Positions 27,944-36,720 are shown, counted from the first letter of the stretch. The stretch: DNA of 64,000 bases from JABDFW01 sp035550215 (GCA_035550215.1 DASZPM010000006.1:160312-224311); one strand, 5' to 3'. Notes: a model not told the origin generated them from the letters alone. Numbers and translations: made by a program.

Positions 27944-29713
27944 TTAAATATTCATCTTCTTTAGTTCCTCAACAGCATGGTTGGCAGCGCGGGCAGTAAA
28001 TGCCATGTATGTTAACGATGGATTTTGGCAAGCTGCAGATACCATGAATGAACCGTCTGTTACAAATACATTTGGTGCATCCCATACCTGGTTCCATTTG
28101 TTTAAAACAGATGTTTTGGGGTCTGCACCCATACGGGCTGTACCCATTTCATGTATACCACGGCCAAGATACGGGTGTGAGTCACCGCCCTGCACATTTT
28201 TTACACCAATTGCTTCCAGCATTTCTTTGCCATCATTCAGCATATCAATACGCATTTTCTTTTCATTCTCCTTCAACTCCGCATCAAAAGCAAGCACCGG
28301 TAATCCCCATTTGTCAACACGCTGTTTGCCGTTTTTATCGGGCACGGGGCGCATACCTAAGTCTTCGCCGGTTGCGGGGTCTTTATATGGTTCCAGTTTA
28401 TCTGAATAAAGTGTTTTATCTATGTACACCCTGTTTTCGTGGTAGGGTAAAGTTTCGCCAAAGCCACCCATGCCAAAACTCCAGGCGCCCGGCTCTGTAC
28501 ATGCTTCTTTAAATTCAGCGCCAATTGAGTATTCCTCACCTGCATTGCTGCCTGCACCACCACGGCTTGCACCACCCTGGTAGCCAAACCCACGCAGGTA
28601 ATCCCGCTTGTCGCCAAAAAAGTTCCTGAAACGCGGTATATAAATGCCATTGGCACGGCGGCCAAAATAATATTTGTCTTCGTAACCTTCCACAAGGCCG
28701 CCTGCATACACATTAAGGTGGTGGTCCATTACATTATGGCCAAGTTCACCGCTGCTGCTGCCAAGGCCGTCGGGCCAAATGTCAGTAGCGCTCTGCATTA
28801 ATATCCATGCGCTGTTGAACGTGGACGCGTTAAGGAAAATTATTTTAGCGAAGTACTGGTACGTTTTGTTTGTTTCTGCATCCAGTATCTCCACGCCTGT
28901 TGCTTTTTTCTTGTCTTTATCATACAGAATCTTTGTAACAATGCTCCACGGGCGTACGGTGAGGTTACCTGTTGCCATGGCCCTTGGCATGGTTACAGAT
29001 TGTGTGCTGAAATAGCCGCCAAAGGGGCAGCCATACCAGCATTTATCCCTGTACATACACTGCCTGCCGTCCAATGGTACGGTAGCGTGCGCGCAACGGC
29101 CGATAATCATTTTCCTGGCCACTTTATAATGGTCTTTAAACCTTGCGGCAAGGTCTTTTTCAACGCAGTTCATTTCCATCGCAGGGAGAAAATGGCTGTC
29201 AGGTAATTCTGCGAGATTTTCTACTGAGCCGCTTACACCGGCAACCTTTTCAACATACGTGTACCAGGGTTCAATATCTTTATAACGCACGGGCCAGTCA
29301 ATGGCTATGCCGTCTTTAGCGTTCTCCTCAAAATATAAATCGCTCCAGCGGTAGCTTTGCCTGCCCCATAACAATGAGCGGCCGCCTACATGGTAGCCAC
29401 GAAACCAGTCAAACCTTTTTACTTCGGTATAAGGTGAATCCTGGTCGTTTGCCCACCAGGAAAGATTCCGCTCATTTAACGGGTAATCACGTTTCAATAC
29501 AGGGTAATTCTTTATCATTTCCTGCGTGCGCTGGCCGCGGTGCGGATAGTCCCACGCTTCTTTGGTCGCCTCCGTGTAATCCTTAATATGCTTAATGTCC
29601 ATACCGCGTTCAAGGATGATTGTCTTCAAACCTTTTTCGGTTAGCTCTTTTGCTGCCCAACCGCCGCTGATGCCTGACCCAATTACAATTGCGTCAAAAG
29701 TATTGTCTGCCAT
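27944..29713 (-). CDS. GMC oxidoreductase 4
   Basis: A 589-residue GMC flavoprotein of a second subtype shared with GMC5. It lacks the HIN...AQ lead and starts MADNTFDAIVIGSGISGGWA. It carries the subtype insert EPYKDPATGEDLGMRPVPDK followed by NGKQRVDKWG. The cysteine set reads CMYRDKCWYGCPFGG, and the catalytic pair lies in GIHEMGTARMG and CQNPSLTYMAF. No signal peptide. Separation from GMC1-3 in length and active-site loops suggests a different glycoside preference. The gene has 189 bp upstream of it, preceded by a hairpin after GMC5, so it may have its own promoter. Confidence 0.91.
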   Translation of the reverse strand: MADNTFDAIVIGSGISGGWAAKELTEKGLKTIILERGMDIKHIKDYTEATKEAWDYPHRGQRTQEMIKNYPVLKRDYPLNERNLSWWANDQDSPYTEVKRFDWFRGYHVGGRSLLWGRQSYRWSDLYFEENAKDGIAIDWPVRYKDIEPWYTYVEKVAGVSGSVENLAELPDSHFLPAMEMNCVEKDLAARFKDHYKVARKMIIGRCAHATVPLDGRQCMYRDKCWYGCPFGGYFSTQSVTMPRAMATGNLTVRPWSIVTKILYDKDKKKATGVEILDAETNKTYQYFAKIIFLNASTFNSAWILMQSATDIWPDGLGSSSGELGHNVMDHHLNVYAGGLVEGYEDKYYFGRRANGIYIPRFRNFFGDKRDYLRGFGYQGGASRGGAGSNAGEEYSIGAEFKEACTEPGAWSFGMGGFGETLPYHENRVYIDKTLYSDKLEPYKDPATGEDLGMRPVPDKNGKQRVDKWGLPVLAFDAELKENEKKMRIDMLNDGKEMLEAIGVKNVQGGDSHPYLGRGIHEMGTARMGADPKTSVLNKWNQVWDAPNVFVTDGSFMVSAACQNPSLTYMAFTARAANHAVEELKKMNI

Positions 29714-29867
29714 TTTTTTGCCGTTTATTGGTTAAAATTCATATTGCGAGAAGTATTATTAAAACGCGAGTTAAAAACGCAACTGTTAGCCTTATTGTTT
29801 TTGACAGTACCGGTAACTGCTGACTTTACAGTTACAATTTACATGTTTTTAAAGCTGCACACTTGCA

Positions 29868-29899
29868 AACAGGCAACAGTTTTTCAACTGCCGCCTGTT
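29868..29899 (-). terminator. Stem-loop directly after the GMC5 stop codon
   Basis: On the minus strand AACAGGCGGCAGTT, a GAAA tetraloop and AACTGTTGCCTGTT make a 14-bp stem with two G-U pairs, three bases after the GMC5 stop. Only a short T-run (TTT) follows, so it may be a weak terminator or an mRNA 3'-end stabiliser between GMC5 and GMC4. Confidence 0.5.
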
Positions 29900-29902
29900 T
29901 TA

Positions 29903-31675
29903 TTAAATATTACCCTTTTTCAGTTCGCTTACTGCATAGTCTGCAGCACGTGCCGTAAACGCCATATAGCTAAGCGATGGGTTTACACATGCTGACGACA
30001 CCATGAATGAGCCATCCGTAACAAATACGTTTTGCGCATCCCACACCTGGTTAAATTTGTTCAGCACAGATGTTTTGGGGTCTTTACCCATGCGGGCGCT
30101 GCCCATTTCATGAATTCCCCTGCCTAAGGTACCATCTCCATCTCTTCCTTTTACATTTTTTACACCAGCGGCCTCCAGCATTTCAATGGCATCATTCATC
30201 ATATCCTGCCGCATCTTTTTCTCATTGTCTTTGTATTCAATGTCCATTGCCAGTACCGGCAAACCCCATTTATCCAGCCTTTGCTTACCGTTTTTATCCG
30301 GCACAGGCCGCATACCAAGGTCTTTCCCTGTTACAGGGTCTTTAAACAACTCCAGCTTATCTCCATAAGTCTGCTTATCAATATAAACCCTGTTTTCATG
30401 GTAGGGCAATGTTTCGCCAAAGCCACCGATGTTCATCGTCCATCCGCCTGGTTCTGTCAGGGTATCTTTCAAATCCACCCCGATAGAAATTTCTTCTGCT
30501 GACCGGTTGTAGTTGCCGCGGTTACCGCCGCCCTGGTAGCCAAACCCCCGCAGGTAATCTCTTTTATCACCAAACAGGTTACGGTACCTGGGTATGTAAA
30601 TGCCGTTGGCGCGGCGCCCGTAATAATATTTGTCTTCGTAACCTTCCACGTGGCCGGAAGCGCCAACGCCCAGGTGATGGTCCATAATATTGTGGCCAAG
30701 CTCGCCGCTGCTGCTGCCGAGGCCGTCGGGCCAAACATCGGTGGCGCTCTGCATCAGTATCCACGCACTGTTTAACGTAGAAGCGTTAAGGAAAATTATT
30801 TTGGCGTTGAAAGTATAGGTTTGATTATTTTCTGCATCCAGTATTTCTACGCCAGTGGCTTTTTTCTTGTCTTTATCATACAGTATTTTCGTAACAATGC
30901 TCCACGGGCGAACGGTAAGGTTACCGGTTTTCATTGCGGCAGGCAATGTAGAAGATTGTGTGCTGAAATAGCCGCCAAAAGGGCAACCCAGCGCACACTT
31001 GTTCCTGAACTGGCAACCCGCCCTGCCGCCGTATGGGATAGTAATATTAGCGCTGCGGCCAATTATCATGTGGCGCTGGCCTTTGTAATGTTCTTTTATA
31101 CGTGCTGAAACATCTTTTTCTACGCAGGTCATTTCCATGGCAGGCACATAATGCCCGTCAGGCAACTGCGGCAGGTGTTCAATAGAGCCGCTGATGCCCG
31201 CAAATTTTTCAACATAATCATACCAGGGTGCAATTTCAGCGTAGCGCACGGGCCAGTCAATACCAATGCCTTCTTTTGCGTTCGCTTCGTAGTCAAAATC
31301 ACTCCAGCGGTAGCTTTGCCTGCCCCACATAAGTGAGCGGCCGCCTACATGATAACCCCTGAACCAGTCAAAACGTTTTATTTCAGTATAAGGGCTGTCT
31401 TTATCGCTTGCCCAGTAGTCGAGGTTGGCCTCGCTCAGCGGGTAATCACGTTTTAATACCGGGTAATCATTTATCATTTTCTGCGTTCGCAATATGGGCC
31501 GGTGCGGAAATTGCCAGGGGTCTTTTGTAGCGTTAACATAGTCTTTAATGTGTTTAATGTCACGCCCCCTTTCAAGCATTAGGGTCTTTAAGCCTTTTTC
31601 AGTTAGTTCTTTTGCCGCCCAGCCACCGCTGATGCCCGAGCCAATAACGATTGCATCAAAAGTATTTTCAGCCAT
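29903..31675 (-). CDS. GMC oxidoreductase 5
   Basis: A 590-residue paralogue of GMC4, aligned end to end with it (start MAENTFDAIVIGSGISGGWA). It has the same inserted segment (KDPVTGKDLGMRPVPDKNGK) and an intact catalytic pair in GIHEMGSARMG and CVNPSLSYMAF. The cysteine set is CQFRNKCALGCPFGG. It is the first GMC transcribed on this strand and is preceded by a GC-rich palindrome 13 bp before its ATG. No signal peptide, so export would depend on subunit 3. Substrate not determinable; a glycoside C3 hydroxyl is the family-based guess. Confidence 0.91.
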   Translation of the reverse strand: MAENTFDAIVIGSGISGGWAAKELTEKGLKTLMLERGRDIKHIKDYVNATKDPWQFPHRPILRTQKMINDYPVLKRDYPLSEANLDYWASDKDSPYTEIKRFDWFRGYHVGGRSLMWGRQSYRWSDFDYEANAKEGIGIDWPVRYAEIAPWYDYVEKFAGISGSIEHLPQLPDGHYVPAMEMTCVEKDVSARIKEHYKGQRHMIIGRSANITIPYGGRAGCQFRNKCALGCPFGGYFSTQSSTLPAAMKTGNLTVRPWSIVTKILYDKDKKKATGVEILDAENNQTYTFNAKIIFLNASTLNSAWILMQSATDVWPDGLGSSSGELGHNIMDHHLGVGASGHVEGYEDKYYYGRRANGIYIPRYRNLFGDKRDYLRGFGYQGGGNRGNYNRSAEEISIGVDLKDTLTEPGGWTMNIGGFGETLPYHENRVYIDKQTYGDKLELFKDPVTGKDLGMRPVPDKNGKQRLDKWGLPVLAMDIEYKDNEKKMRQDMMNDAIEMLEAAGVKNVKGRDGDGTLGRGIHEMGSARMGKDPKTSVLNKFNQVWDAQNVFVTDGSFMVSSACVNPSLSYMAFTARAADYAVSELKKGNI

Positions 31676-31687
31676 GTCAATAAGTAT

Positions 31688-31709
31688 GCCCCCGCCCCTG
31701 GAGGGGGGC
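31688..31709. repeat. GC-rich palindromic element before GMC5
   Basis: A 22-bp stretch with arms GCCCCC and GGGGGGC and an inner CCCCTGGAGGGG palindrome, much more GC-rich than its surroundings. On the minus strand it would form a strong hairpin ending 13 bases before the GMC5 ATG. It looks like a REP-type extragenic palindrome; genome-wide copy number is unknown here. Confidence 0.5.
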
Positions 31710-31848
31710 TATAAACTACGCAATTGTATCTTCCATTAAACAATTCATGTTGCGAAGTTTATGGAGGAGTGTTTTTTAGAATTATAAAATCAGGTTGCTA
31801 ACGCGATATAGTAATAATTGCCGTTATGGTATTTACACCGCCGGGCGA

Positions 31849-32742
31849 CTAAACATCACATATTTCTATTGCCTTTCTCAGCGAAGCTATTTTGGCTTCG
31901 TTACCCTGCGCTGCGGGAATAAACTCCTGCGCAACGTATCCTTTATAGCCTGTATCAACAATCGCCTTCATTATTGCAGGGTAATACAATTCCTGCGTGT
32001 CATCTATTTCGTGCCTGCCGGGTACCCCCCCGGTGTGATAATGGCCGAAATACTGCACATTATCTCTTATGGTGCGTATTACATCACCTTCATCTATCTG
32101 CATGTGGTAAATATCATACAGCAGCTTAAAGTTAGGTGAGCCCAGTCTTTTACAAAGCTCAACACCCCATTTACTGTTATCGCACATGTAATCATGGTGG
32201 TCAATCTTGCTGTTCAGCAATTCCATGTGCACGGTAACGCCGTTCTGTTCAGCCAGCGGTAAAATTTGCTTTAGCCCGTCTACACAGTTTTTCAGGCCGG
32301 TTTCATCATCCATGCCCATACGGCTGCCGCTAAAAGTAATAACATCTTTATACCCGTTTTTAGGTATCATAGGTATTACTTCTGTAAAATCTTTTATCAA
32401 CTGCGGGTGGTATTCCGTATGGTTCCACCCTTCCGTTAAGCTGTTTTTACCCGCGGTATAACACATACTGCTGTACAGGTTATATTTCTGCAGTGTTGGC
32501 CAGTCTTTCGGCCCAATAAGGTCAATAGCGCCAAAGCCAATATCTTTTACAACCTTGCAAAGCTCTTCTATCGTAAGAAAGCTGTACGTCCATGCGCATA
32601 CTGAGTGGTTAATGTTGCCTTTAAGTTTCAATGGTTTATTTTTTTTTGGTTTAGCATTGGCAAATGTTGGCGCCATTGCAAGTGCCGCCGACCCTGCCAT
32701 TAAATTTTTAATTGCGGTTCTTCTGTTTTGAGAATTTGACAT
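31849..32742 (-). CDS. Tat-exported hydroxypyruvate isomerase-like TIM barrel (2)
   Basis: A 297-residue sugar phosphate isomerase/epimerase superfamily protein with a twin-arginine signal (NRRTAIKNLMAG, then ALAMAPTFANA). The barrel has the metal-binding residues expected for the group: VTVHMELLNSK with Glu, LLYDIYHMQIDEGD with Asp-His, YFGHYHTGGVPGRHE with His and YVAQEFIP with Glu. It resembles hydroxypyruvate isomerase-like proteins, but periplasmic targeting and its position between an MFS permease and five GMC genes point to a role on a keto-sugar or keto-glycoside. It is 18 bp downstream of the MFS gene, so likely co-transcribed. Confidence 0.87.
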   Translation of the reverse strand: MSNSQNRRTAIKNLMAGSAALAMAPTFANAKPKKNKPLKLKGNINHSVCAWTYSFLTIEELCKVVKDIGFGAIDLIGPKDWPTLQKYNLYSSMCYTAGKNSLTEGWNHTEYHPQLIKDFTEVIPMIPKNGYKDVITFSGSRMGMDDETGLKNCVDGLKQILPLAEQNGVTVHMELLNSKIDHHDYMCDNSKWGVELCKRLGSPNFKLLYDIYHMQIDEGDVIRTIRDNVQYFGHYHTGGVPGRHEIDDTQELYYPAIMKAIVDTGYKGYVAQEFIPAAQGNEAKIASLRKAIEICDV

Positions 32743-32760
32743 GAGTTTATTAATAATTGG

Positions 32761-34014
32761 TTATAATTCTGAAACCGGGTCAAGCACAACTTTCGATGCA
32801 GCATAGCCGCCTTTGTATTGCTTTCTTCTTGCTATATAAATAAGAGAAAAAACTACCACCAGTATGGCAGGCATAATGGCTACTTTTAACAGGGTGCTTG
32901 AGCCTGCAACCGCATCAGCATTGGCGGTATTGCCTGCTGCAACCGCAGTAGCTTTAAAACCATCGTACCATTTACCCATTATTGGAACAATCAGCGAGGT
33001 AGAAAACATGCCTGCACCGCCCATCAGTGATAAACCCAGTGCGCCTGTTTCCGGCAGGTACTCCGAAACAAAACCAAGCATAGTGGGCCAAAAGAAACAA
33101 ACACCGGCTGCAAAAACAAAGGCAGCCCCAAAAGCCCAGTAGCCGCTGGCCTGGCTCATAAGGTATAAACCAACTATTGCCAGTGCAGAAGAAATTATCA
33201 GCATGCCGTTAGGGTTAAGTTTATGTACCACAGGCCCCGCAAAAGAACGGCCAACAGCCATCAGGCCGTTTATGAACACCAGTACAAGGATGCCTGAAAC
33301 ATTAGCGCCTGACAGCAGGGCTACAATCCATGTATTAGTACCCAGCTCAGTAGCGCCGGTCATAAACATGCATAGCAGCATTATAATAAACAATGGTTTT
33401 AAACAAGAAGCAAACATTTTGCCGGTGCTGACGCCTGAAGTAACCCTTTCAGTAGCAGGAAACTTCAATTTTACAAACATAAAGCCATAGATGGCTGCCG
33501 GTATAAACAGTGTTGCAATAAGCAGGCGCCAATCCAAATGCAGCGTGTCCATCATTAAATAAGACAGAAGGCCGCCAATTACAATGCCGCCCGGGAACCA
33601 CATGTGAAACCGGCTTAACATCGTAGTTTTATTTTCCGGGTACAAGGTTACCGTCAGCGGGTTACAGGCTGCTTCAACCATGCCGTTGCCAACACCAATA
33701 AAAACAGTACCGATAAATAACATTGTGGCATCTTTTGCTACCAGGTATATAATTACCCCGCCTATGTGCCCAATAAACGCAAGAACCAACAACCTTTTCA
33801 TGCCTATTACATCGCATAATGGGCCGCCAAAAACCATGGCCAATGTAAATCCCCAAAAAGCAGGGCTAAAAATCCAGCCCACCTGTTCCTTAGTTAAGTT
33901 AAACTCCGTTCCCCAAACACCTTCCAGCGATGCGCGGAAAGCAAATGTCATAGCTGTGAATATTAAAGCTATGCGGCTTGCAAGAAATAATTGCTTGCGG
34001 TTGATTGTTGGCAT
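32761..34014 (-). CDS. MFS sugar permease
   Basis: A 417-residue, 12-helix major facilitator. It resembles the fucose/glucose/nucleoside permease group found beside sugar-isomerase genes in Bacteroidota. Visible landmarks are FGGPLCDVIGMKRLLVLAF between helices 2 and 3, the glycine-rich GVGNGMVEAACNPL of helix 4, HMWFPGGIVIGGLLSY of helix 5, and a cytoplasmic loop near residues 195-215. It would import the mono- or keto-sugar released in the periplasm. It heads the minus-strand run MFS - isomerase 2 - GMC5 and is divergent from the Gfo/Idh gene. Confidence 0.88.
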   Translation of the reverse strand: MPTINRKQLFLASRIALIFTAMTFAFRASLEGVWGTEFNLTKEQVGWIFSPAFWGFTLAMVFGGPLCDVIGMKRLLVLAFIGHIGGVIIYLVAKDATMLFIGTVFIGVGNGMVEAACNPLTVTLYPENKTTMLSRFHMWFPGGIVIGGLLSYLMMDTLHLDWRLLIATLFIPAAIYGFMFVKLKFPATERVTSGVSTGKMFASCLKPLFIIMLLCMFMTGATELGTNTWIVALLSGANVSGILVLVFINGLMAVGRSFAGPVVHKLNPNGMLIISSALAIVGLYLMSQASGYWAFGAAFVFAAGVCFFWPTMLGFVSEYLPETGALGLSLMGGAGMFSTSLIVPIMGKWYDGFKATAVAAGNTANADAVAGSSTLLKVAIMPAILVVVFSLIYIARRKQYKGGYAASKVVLDPVSEL

Positions 34015-34342
34015 AATCGTTAGAAATTTTTGGTTAAAGTATTAAATGTAAAATTGACAACAAAAACTTTTTTCTTTTTTAACTCTTTCATTGCGTATAA
34101 ATAACAGAATAAAACGAAGGGCTGCTTTTATTAAAACCATTCAATCCGTATAACAACCGGCTATTTTCAATAAGTTACGGCTATAAAAGCCAACAGCGTT
34201 TAACATTTTCCGCGTGACACAACAGCAATTAGTTTTACAGCCAGCAAACAATTTAACCGTTAGATAATTTTTATTGTTTGTAGCAAGTAAATGTAAAATA
34301 TTTTACTTTTAAATCCGCTTACCGATAAAAAAATTTACACAA
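34015..34342. promoter_or_regulatory. Divergent intergenic region of the keto-glycoside locus with palindrome
   Basis: This 328-bp AT-rich gap separates the MFS run (minus) from the Gfo/Idh run (plus) and must hold both promoters. The clearest element is a perfect 14-bp palindrome, GTAAAATATTTTAC, at 34293-34306, 36 bp before the Gfo/Idh ATG. A TTTG at 34277-34280 lies upstream of it at a plausible -33 distance from the TATTTTAC half, so the palindrome overlaps a likely promoter core and could be an operator. No gene, tRNA or convincing small ORF is seen. Confidence 0.5.
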
Positions 34343-35512
34343 ATGCTAAACAGAAAATTAAGAATGGGCATGATAGGAGGCGGAAAAGACGCCTTTATTG
34401 GTGCCATTCACCGTATTGCTGCCAACATGGACGGCCTGATTGAATTAAGCTGCGGGGCGTTAAGTATAAATCCCGCCATTGCCGTTGACTCCGCAAAGTC
34501 GTTATTTCTGCCGGAAGACAGGACTTACCTGACGTACGATGAAATGATAAAAAAAGAAAGCGAACTGCCTGCTGACAAACGCATTGATTTTGTTACCATT
34601 GTTACACCAAATTTTGCGCATTTTGCCCCGGCAATGATGGCGCTTGAGCACGGGTTTAACGTGGTAATTGAAAAACCTATAACCTTCACCATTGATGAAG
34701 CCAAACAGTTGCAGCAAAAAGTGGAGGAAACCGGTTTGCTGCTATGCCTTACACATACGTACAGCGGCTACCCCATGGTTAAGCAGGCAAAACAAATGGT
34801 TAAGGCCGGCGCCCTGGGTAAAATAAGAAAGGTTTGGGTTGAATATCCACAGGGCTGGCTTAGCAAATTGAGCGAACGCGAAGGCAATGCCCAGGCCGCA
34901 TGGAGAACTGACCCGAAAAAGAGCGGCAAAAGCGGTTGTATGGGTGATATTGGTACACATGCCGCACACCTTGCCGAATATATTACAGGGTTAAAAATTA
35001 CCCACCTTTGCGCTGACCTTAACGTTATGGTGGAAGGACGAGCATTGGATGATGACGGAAATGTACTCTTGAAGTTTGAAAACGGCGCGGCGGGTGTTTT
35101 GATGGCCAGCCAGGTAGCTGCCGGCGAAGAGAATGCACTTAAGATAAGAATATACGGAGAGAAAGGAGGTGTGGAATGGGCACAGCATGAGCCTAATACC
35201 CTGTTGGTTAAATGGCTTGACCAACCCACCCAAATTTTACGCGCCGGCGGCAACTACGGCGACAGGCTTTCCTCATTCGCTACACATAACTGCCGCACAC
35301 CAGGCGGCCACCCTGAAGGCTACTTAGAGGCATTTGGAAATATTTACCGCAATTTCGCTTTAACCTTATCCGCAAAATTATCCGGCGGTGAACCAACCCC
35401 TGAAATGCAGGATTATCCTAAAGTAGATGAAGGTGTAAGAGGGATGGCATTTATTGACAACGTAGTAGCTTCAGCCCACAGCGATCAAAAATGGACTGCA
35501 CATAATGTATAG
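34343..35512 (+). CDS. Gfo/Idh/MocA-family sugar dehydrogenase
   Basis: A 389-residue cytoplasmic NAD(P)-dependent oxidoreductase. The Rossmann motif GMIGGGKDAFIGAIHR is at residues 8-23. The family signature VIEKPITFT contains the catalytic Lys, and GDIGTHAAHLAEY holds the Asp and His of the active site. This family includes 1,5-anhydro-fructose, inositol and 3-keto-glucose reductases or dehydrogenases. In this setting reduction of 3-keto-glucose to glucose after uptake is the most economical guess. First gene of the plus-strand run with the isomerase, cytochrome c and DUF1080 genes. Confidence 0.88.
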   Translation: MLNRKLRMGMIGGGKDAFIGAIHRIAANMDGLIELSCGALSINPAIAVDSAKSLFLPEDRTYLTYDEMIKKESELPADKRIDFVTIVTPNFAHFAPAMMALEHGFNVVIEKPITFTIDEAKQLQQKVEETGLLLCLTHTYSGYPMVKQAKQMVKAGALGKIRKVWVEYPQGWLSKLSEREGNAQAAWRTDPKKSGKSGCMGDIGTHAAHLAEYITGLKITHLCADLNVMVEGRALDDDGNVLLKFENGAAGVLMASQVAAGEENALKIRIYGEKGGVEWAQHEPNTLLVKWLDQPTQILRAGGNYGDRLSSFATHNCRTPGGHPEGYLEAFGNIYRNFALTLSAKLSGGEPTPEMQDYPKVDEGVRGMAFIDNVVASAHSDQKWTAHNV

Positions 35513-35530
35513 TTAAGTGTGTTTTTTTTG

Positions 35531-35566
35531 CAAGTTCCGGGCTTATTAAGTAACTCCCGGAACTTG
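35531..35566. repeat. Perfect 11-bp inverted repeat between Gfo/Idh and isomerase 3
   Basis: CAAGTTCCGGG (35531-35541) and CCCGGAACTTG (35556-35566) are exact complements with a 14-base loop. The T-run here precedes rather than follows the stem on the plus strand, so it is not a standard terminator. It could modulate expression within the run or be an operator. Confidence 0.5.
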
Positions 35567-35615
35567 TGAACTATTGTAACTATTGAGTAAAGAATACTAA
35601 ACGATTTTAAGTTAT

Positions 35616-36671
35616 ATGACAACAGTAAAAGGGCCGGGAATATTTTTAGCGCAATTTATGGGCGACGAAGCCCCGTTTAACTCATTGCAAAGTATATGCA
35701 AATGGGCAAAAAGCATCGGGTTTGCCGGGGTGCAAATACCTACCTGGGATGCGCGCTGTATTGACCTGCAAAAAGCGGCAGAAAGCAAAACCTATGCTGA
35801 CGAAATAAAAGGCATAGTGGAAGGCGCCGGTTTGCAAATAACCGAACTGTCAACCCACCTGCAGGGCCAATTAGTAGCTGTACACCCCGCTTACGACGTG
35901 CTGTTTGACGGTTTTGCCCCTGCAGCAGTGCATGGTAACAGCAAAGCCAGGACAGAATGGGCCGTACAGCAGTTAAAGTACGCAGCAAAAGCATCCCAAA
36001 ATTTGGGTTTGAACGCGCATGCAACATTTAGCGGCGCTTTGCTTTGGCATACAGTTTACCCGTGGCCGCAACGTCCCGCCGGGCTGGTAGATACCGGCTT
36101 TACAGAACTTGCCAACCGCTGGCTGCCTATTTTGAACGCTTTTGATGAGTGCGGCGTGGATGTTTGCTACGAAATTCACCCGGGCGAGGACCTGCATGAC
36201 GGCGCCACTTATGAGATGTTTCTTGAAAAAGTAAATAATCATGCCCGGGCATGTTTGCTGTACGACCCATCACATTTTGTTTTGCAATGCTTGAATTATC
36301 TTGAATACATAGATAATTACCATGAAAGGATAAAAATGTTTCATGTAAAAGACGCTGAGTTTAATCCTACGGGCAAACAGGGCGTTTATGGCGGGTATCA
36401 AAACTGGATTGACCGCGCCGGCCGCTTCCGCTCACTGGGTGATGGCCAGGTTGATTTTAAATCAATCTTCAGCAAGCTGGCAGCTTATGATTATAAGGGC
36501 TGGGCGGTATTGGAATGGGAATGCTGCCTGAAACACCCCGAAGATGGCGCCAGGGAGGGTTCTGTATTTATTAAAGACCACATTATACGGGTAACCGAAA
36601 AAGCCTTTGATGATTTTGCCAACACCGGTTCTGATGAAAATTTTAACCGTAGTGTTTTAGGTATAAACTAA
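35616..36671 (+). CDS. Sugar phosphate isomerase/epimerase-like TIM barrel (3), cytoplasmic
   Basis: A 351-residue xylose-isomerase-like TIM-barrel protein without a signal peptide, unlike the two exported relatives at 20809 and 31849. Motifs include IGFAGVQIPTWDARC, GLQITELSTHLQGQLVAVHP, VCYEIHPGEDLHDG (metal Glu and His), LLYDPSHFVLQCLNYLE, KMFHVKDAEFNP and WAVLEWECCLKHPEDGA. The WEC and KHPEDG features are typical of the family often found next to Gfo/Idh dehydrogenases. It probably acts with the upstream dehydrogenase on the same keto-sugar inside the cell. Confidence 0.87.
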   Translation: MTTVKGPGIFLAQFMGDEAPFNSLQSICKWAKSIGFAGVQIPTWDARCIDLQKAAESKTYADEIKGIVEGAGLQITELSTHLQGQLVAVHPAYDVLFDGFAPAAVHGNSKARTEWAVQQLKYAAKASQNLGLNAHATFSGALLWHTVYPWPQRPAGLVDTGFTELANRWLPILNAFDECGVDVCYEIHPGEDLHDGATYEMFLEKVNNHARACLLYDPSHFVLQCLNYLEYIDNYHERIKMFHVKDAEFNPTGKQGVYGGYQNWIDRAGRFRSLGDGQVDFKSIFSKLAAYDYKGWAVLEWECCLKHPEDGAREGSVFIKDHIIRVTEKAFDDFANTGSDENFNRSVLGIN

Positions 36672-36720
36672 TAGCAATAACTTTAACGCGTAAATTAATT
36701 AACCTTAAAAATTTCCAGTT

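Noticed and set aside
22580..31108. Many open frames of 60-140 codons antisense to the GMC genes
   Set aside because: They recur at equivalent places in each paralogue because the GMC sequences are similar; none has coding features of its own.
22453..31675. Tandem GMC copies as an assembly artefact or very recent duplication
   Set aside because: The five proteins differ in length, loops and active-site residues and fall into two subtypes, so the duplications are old.
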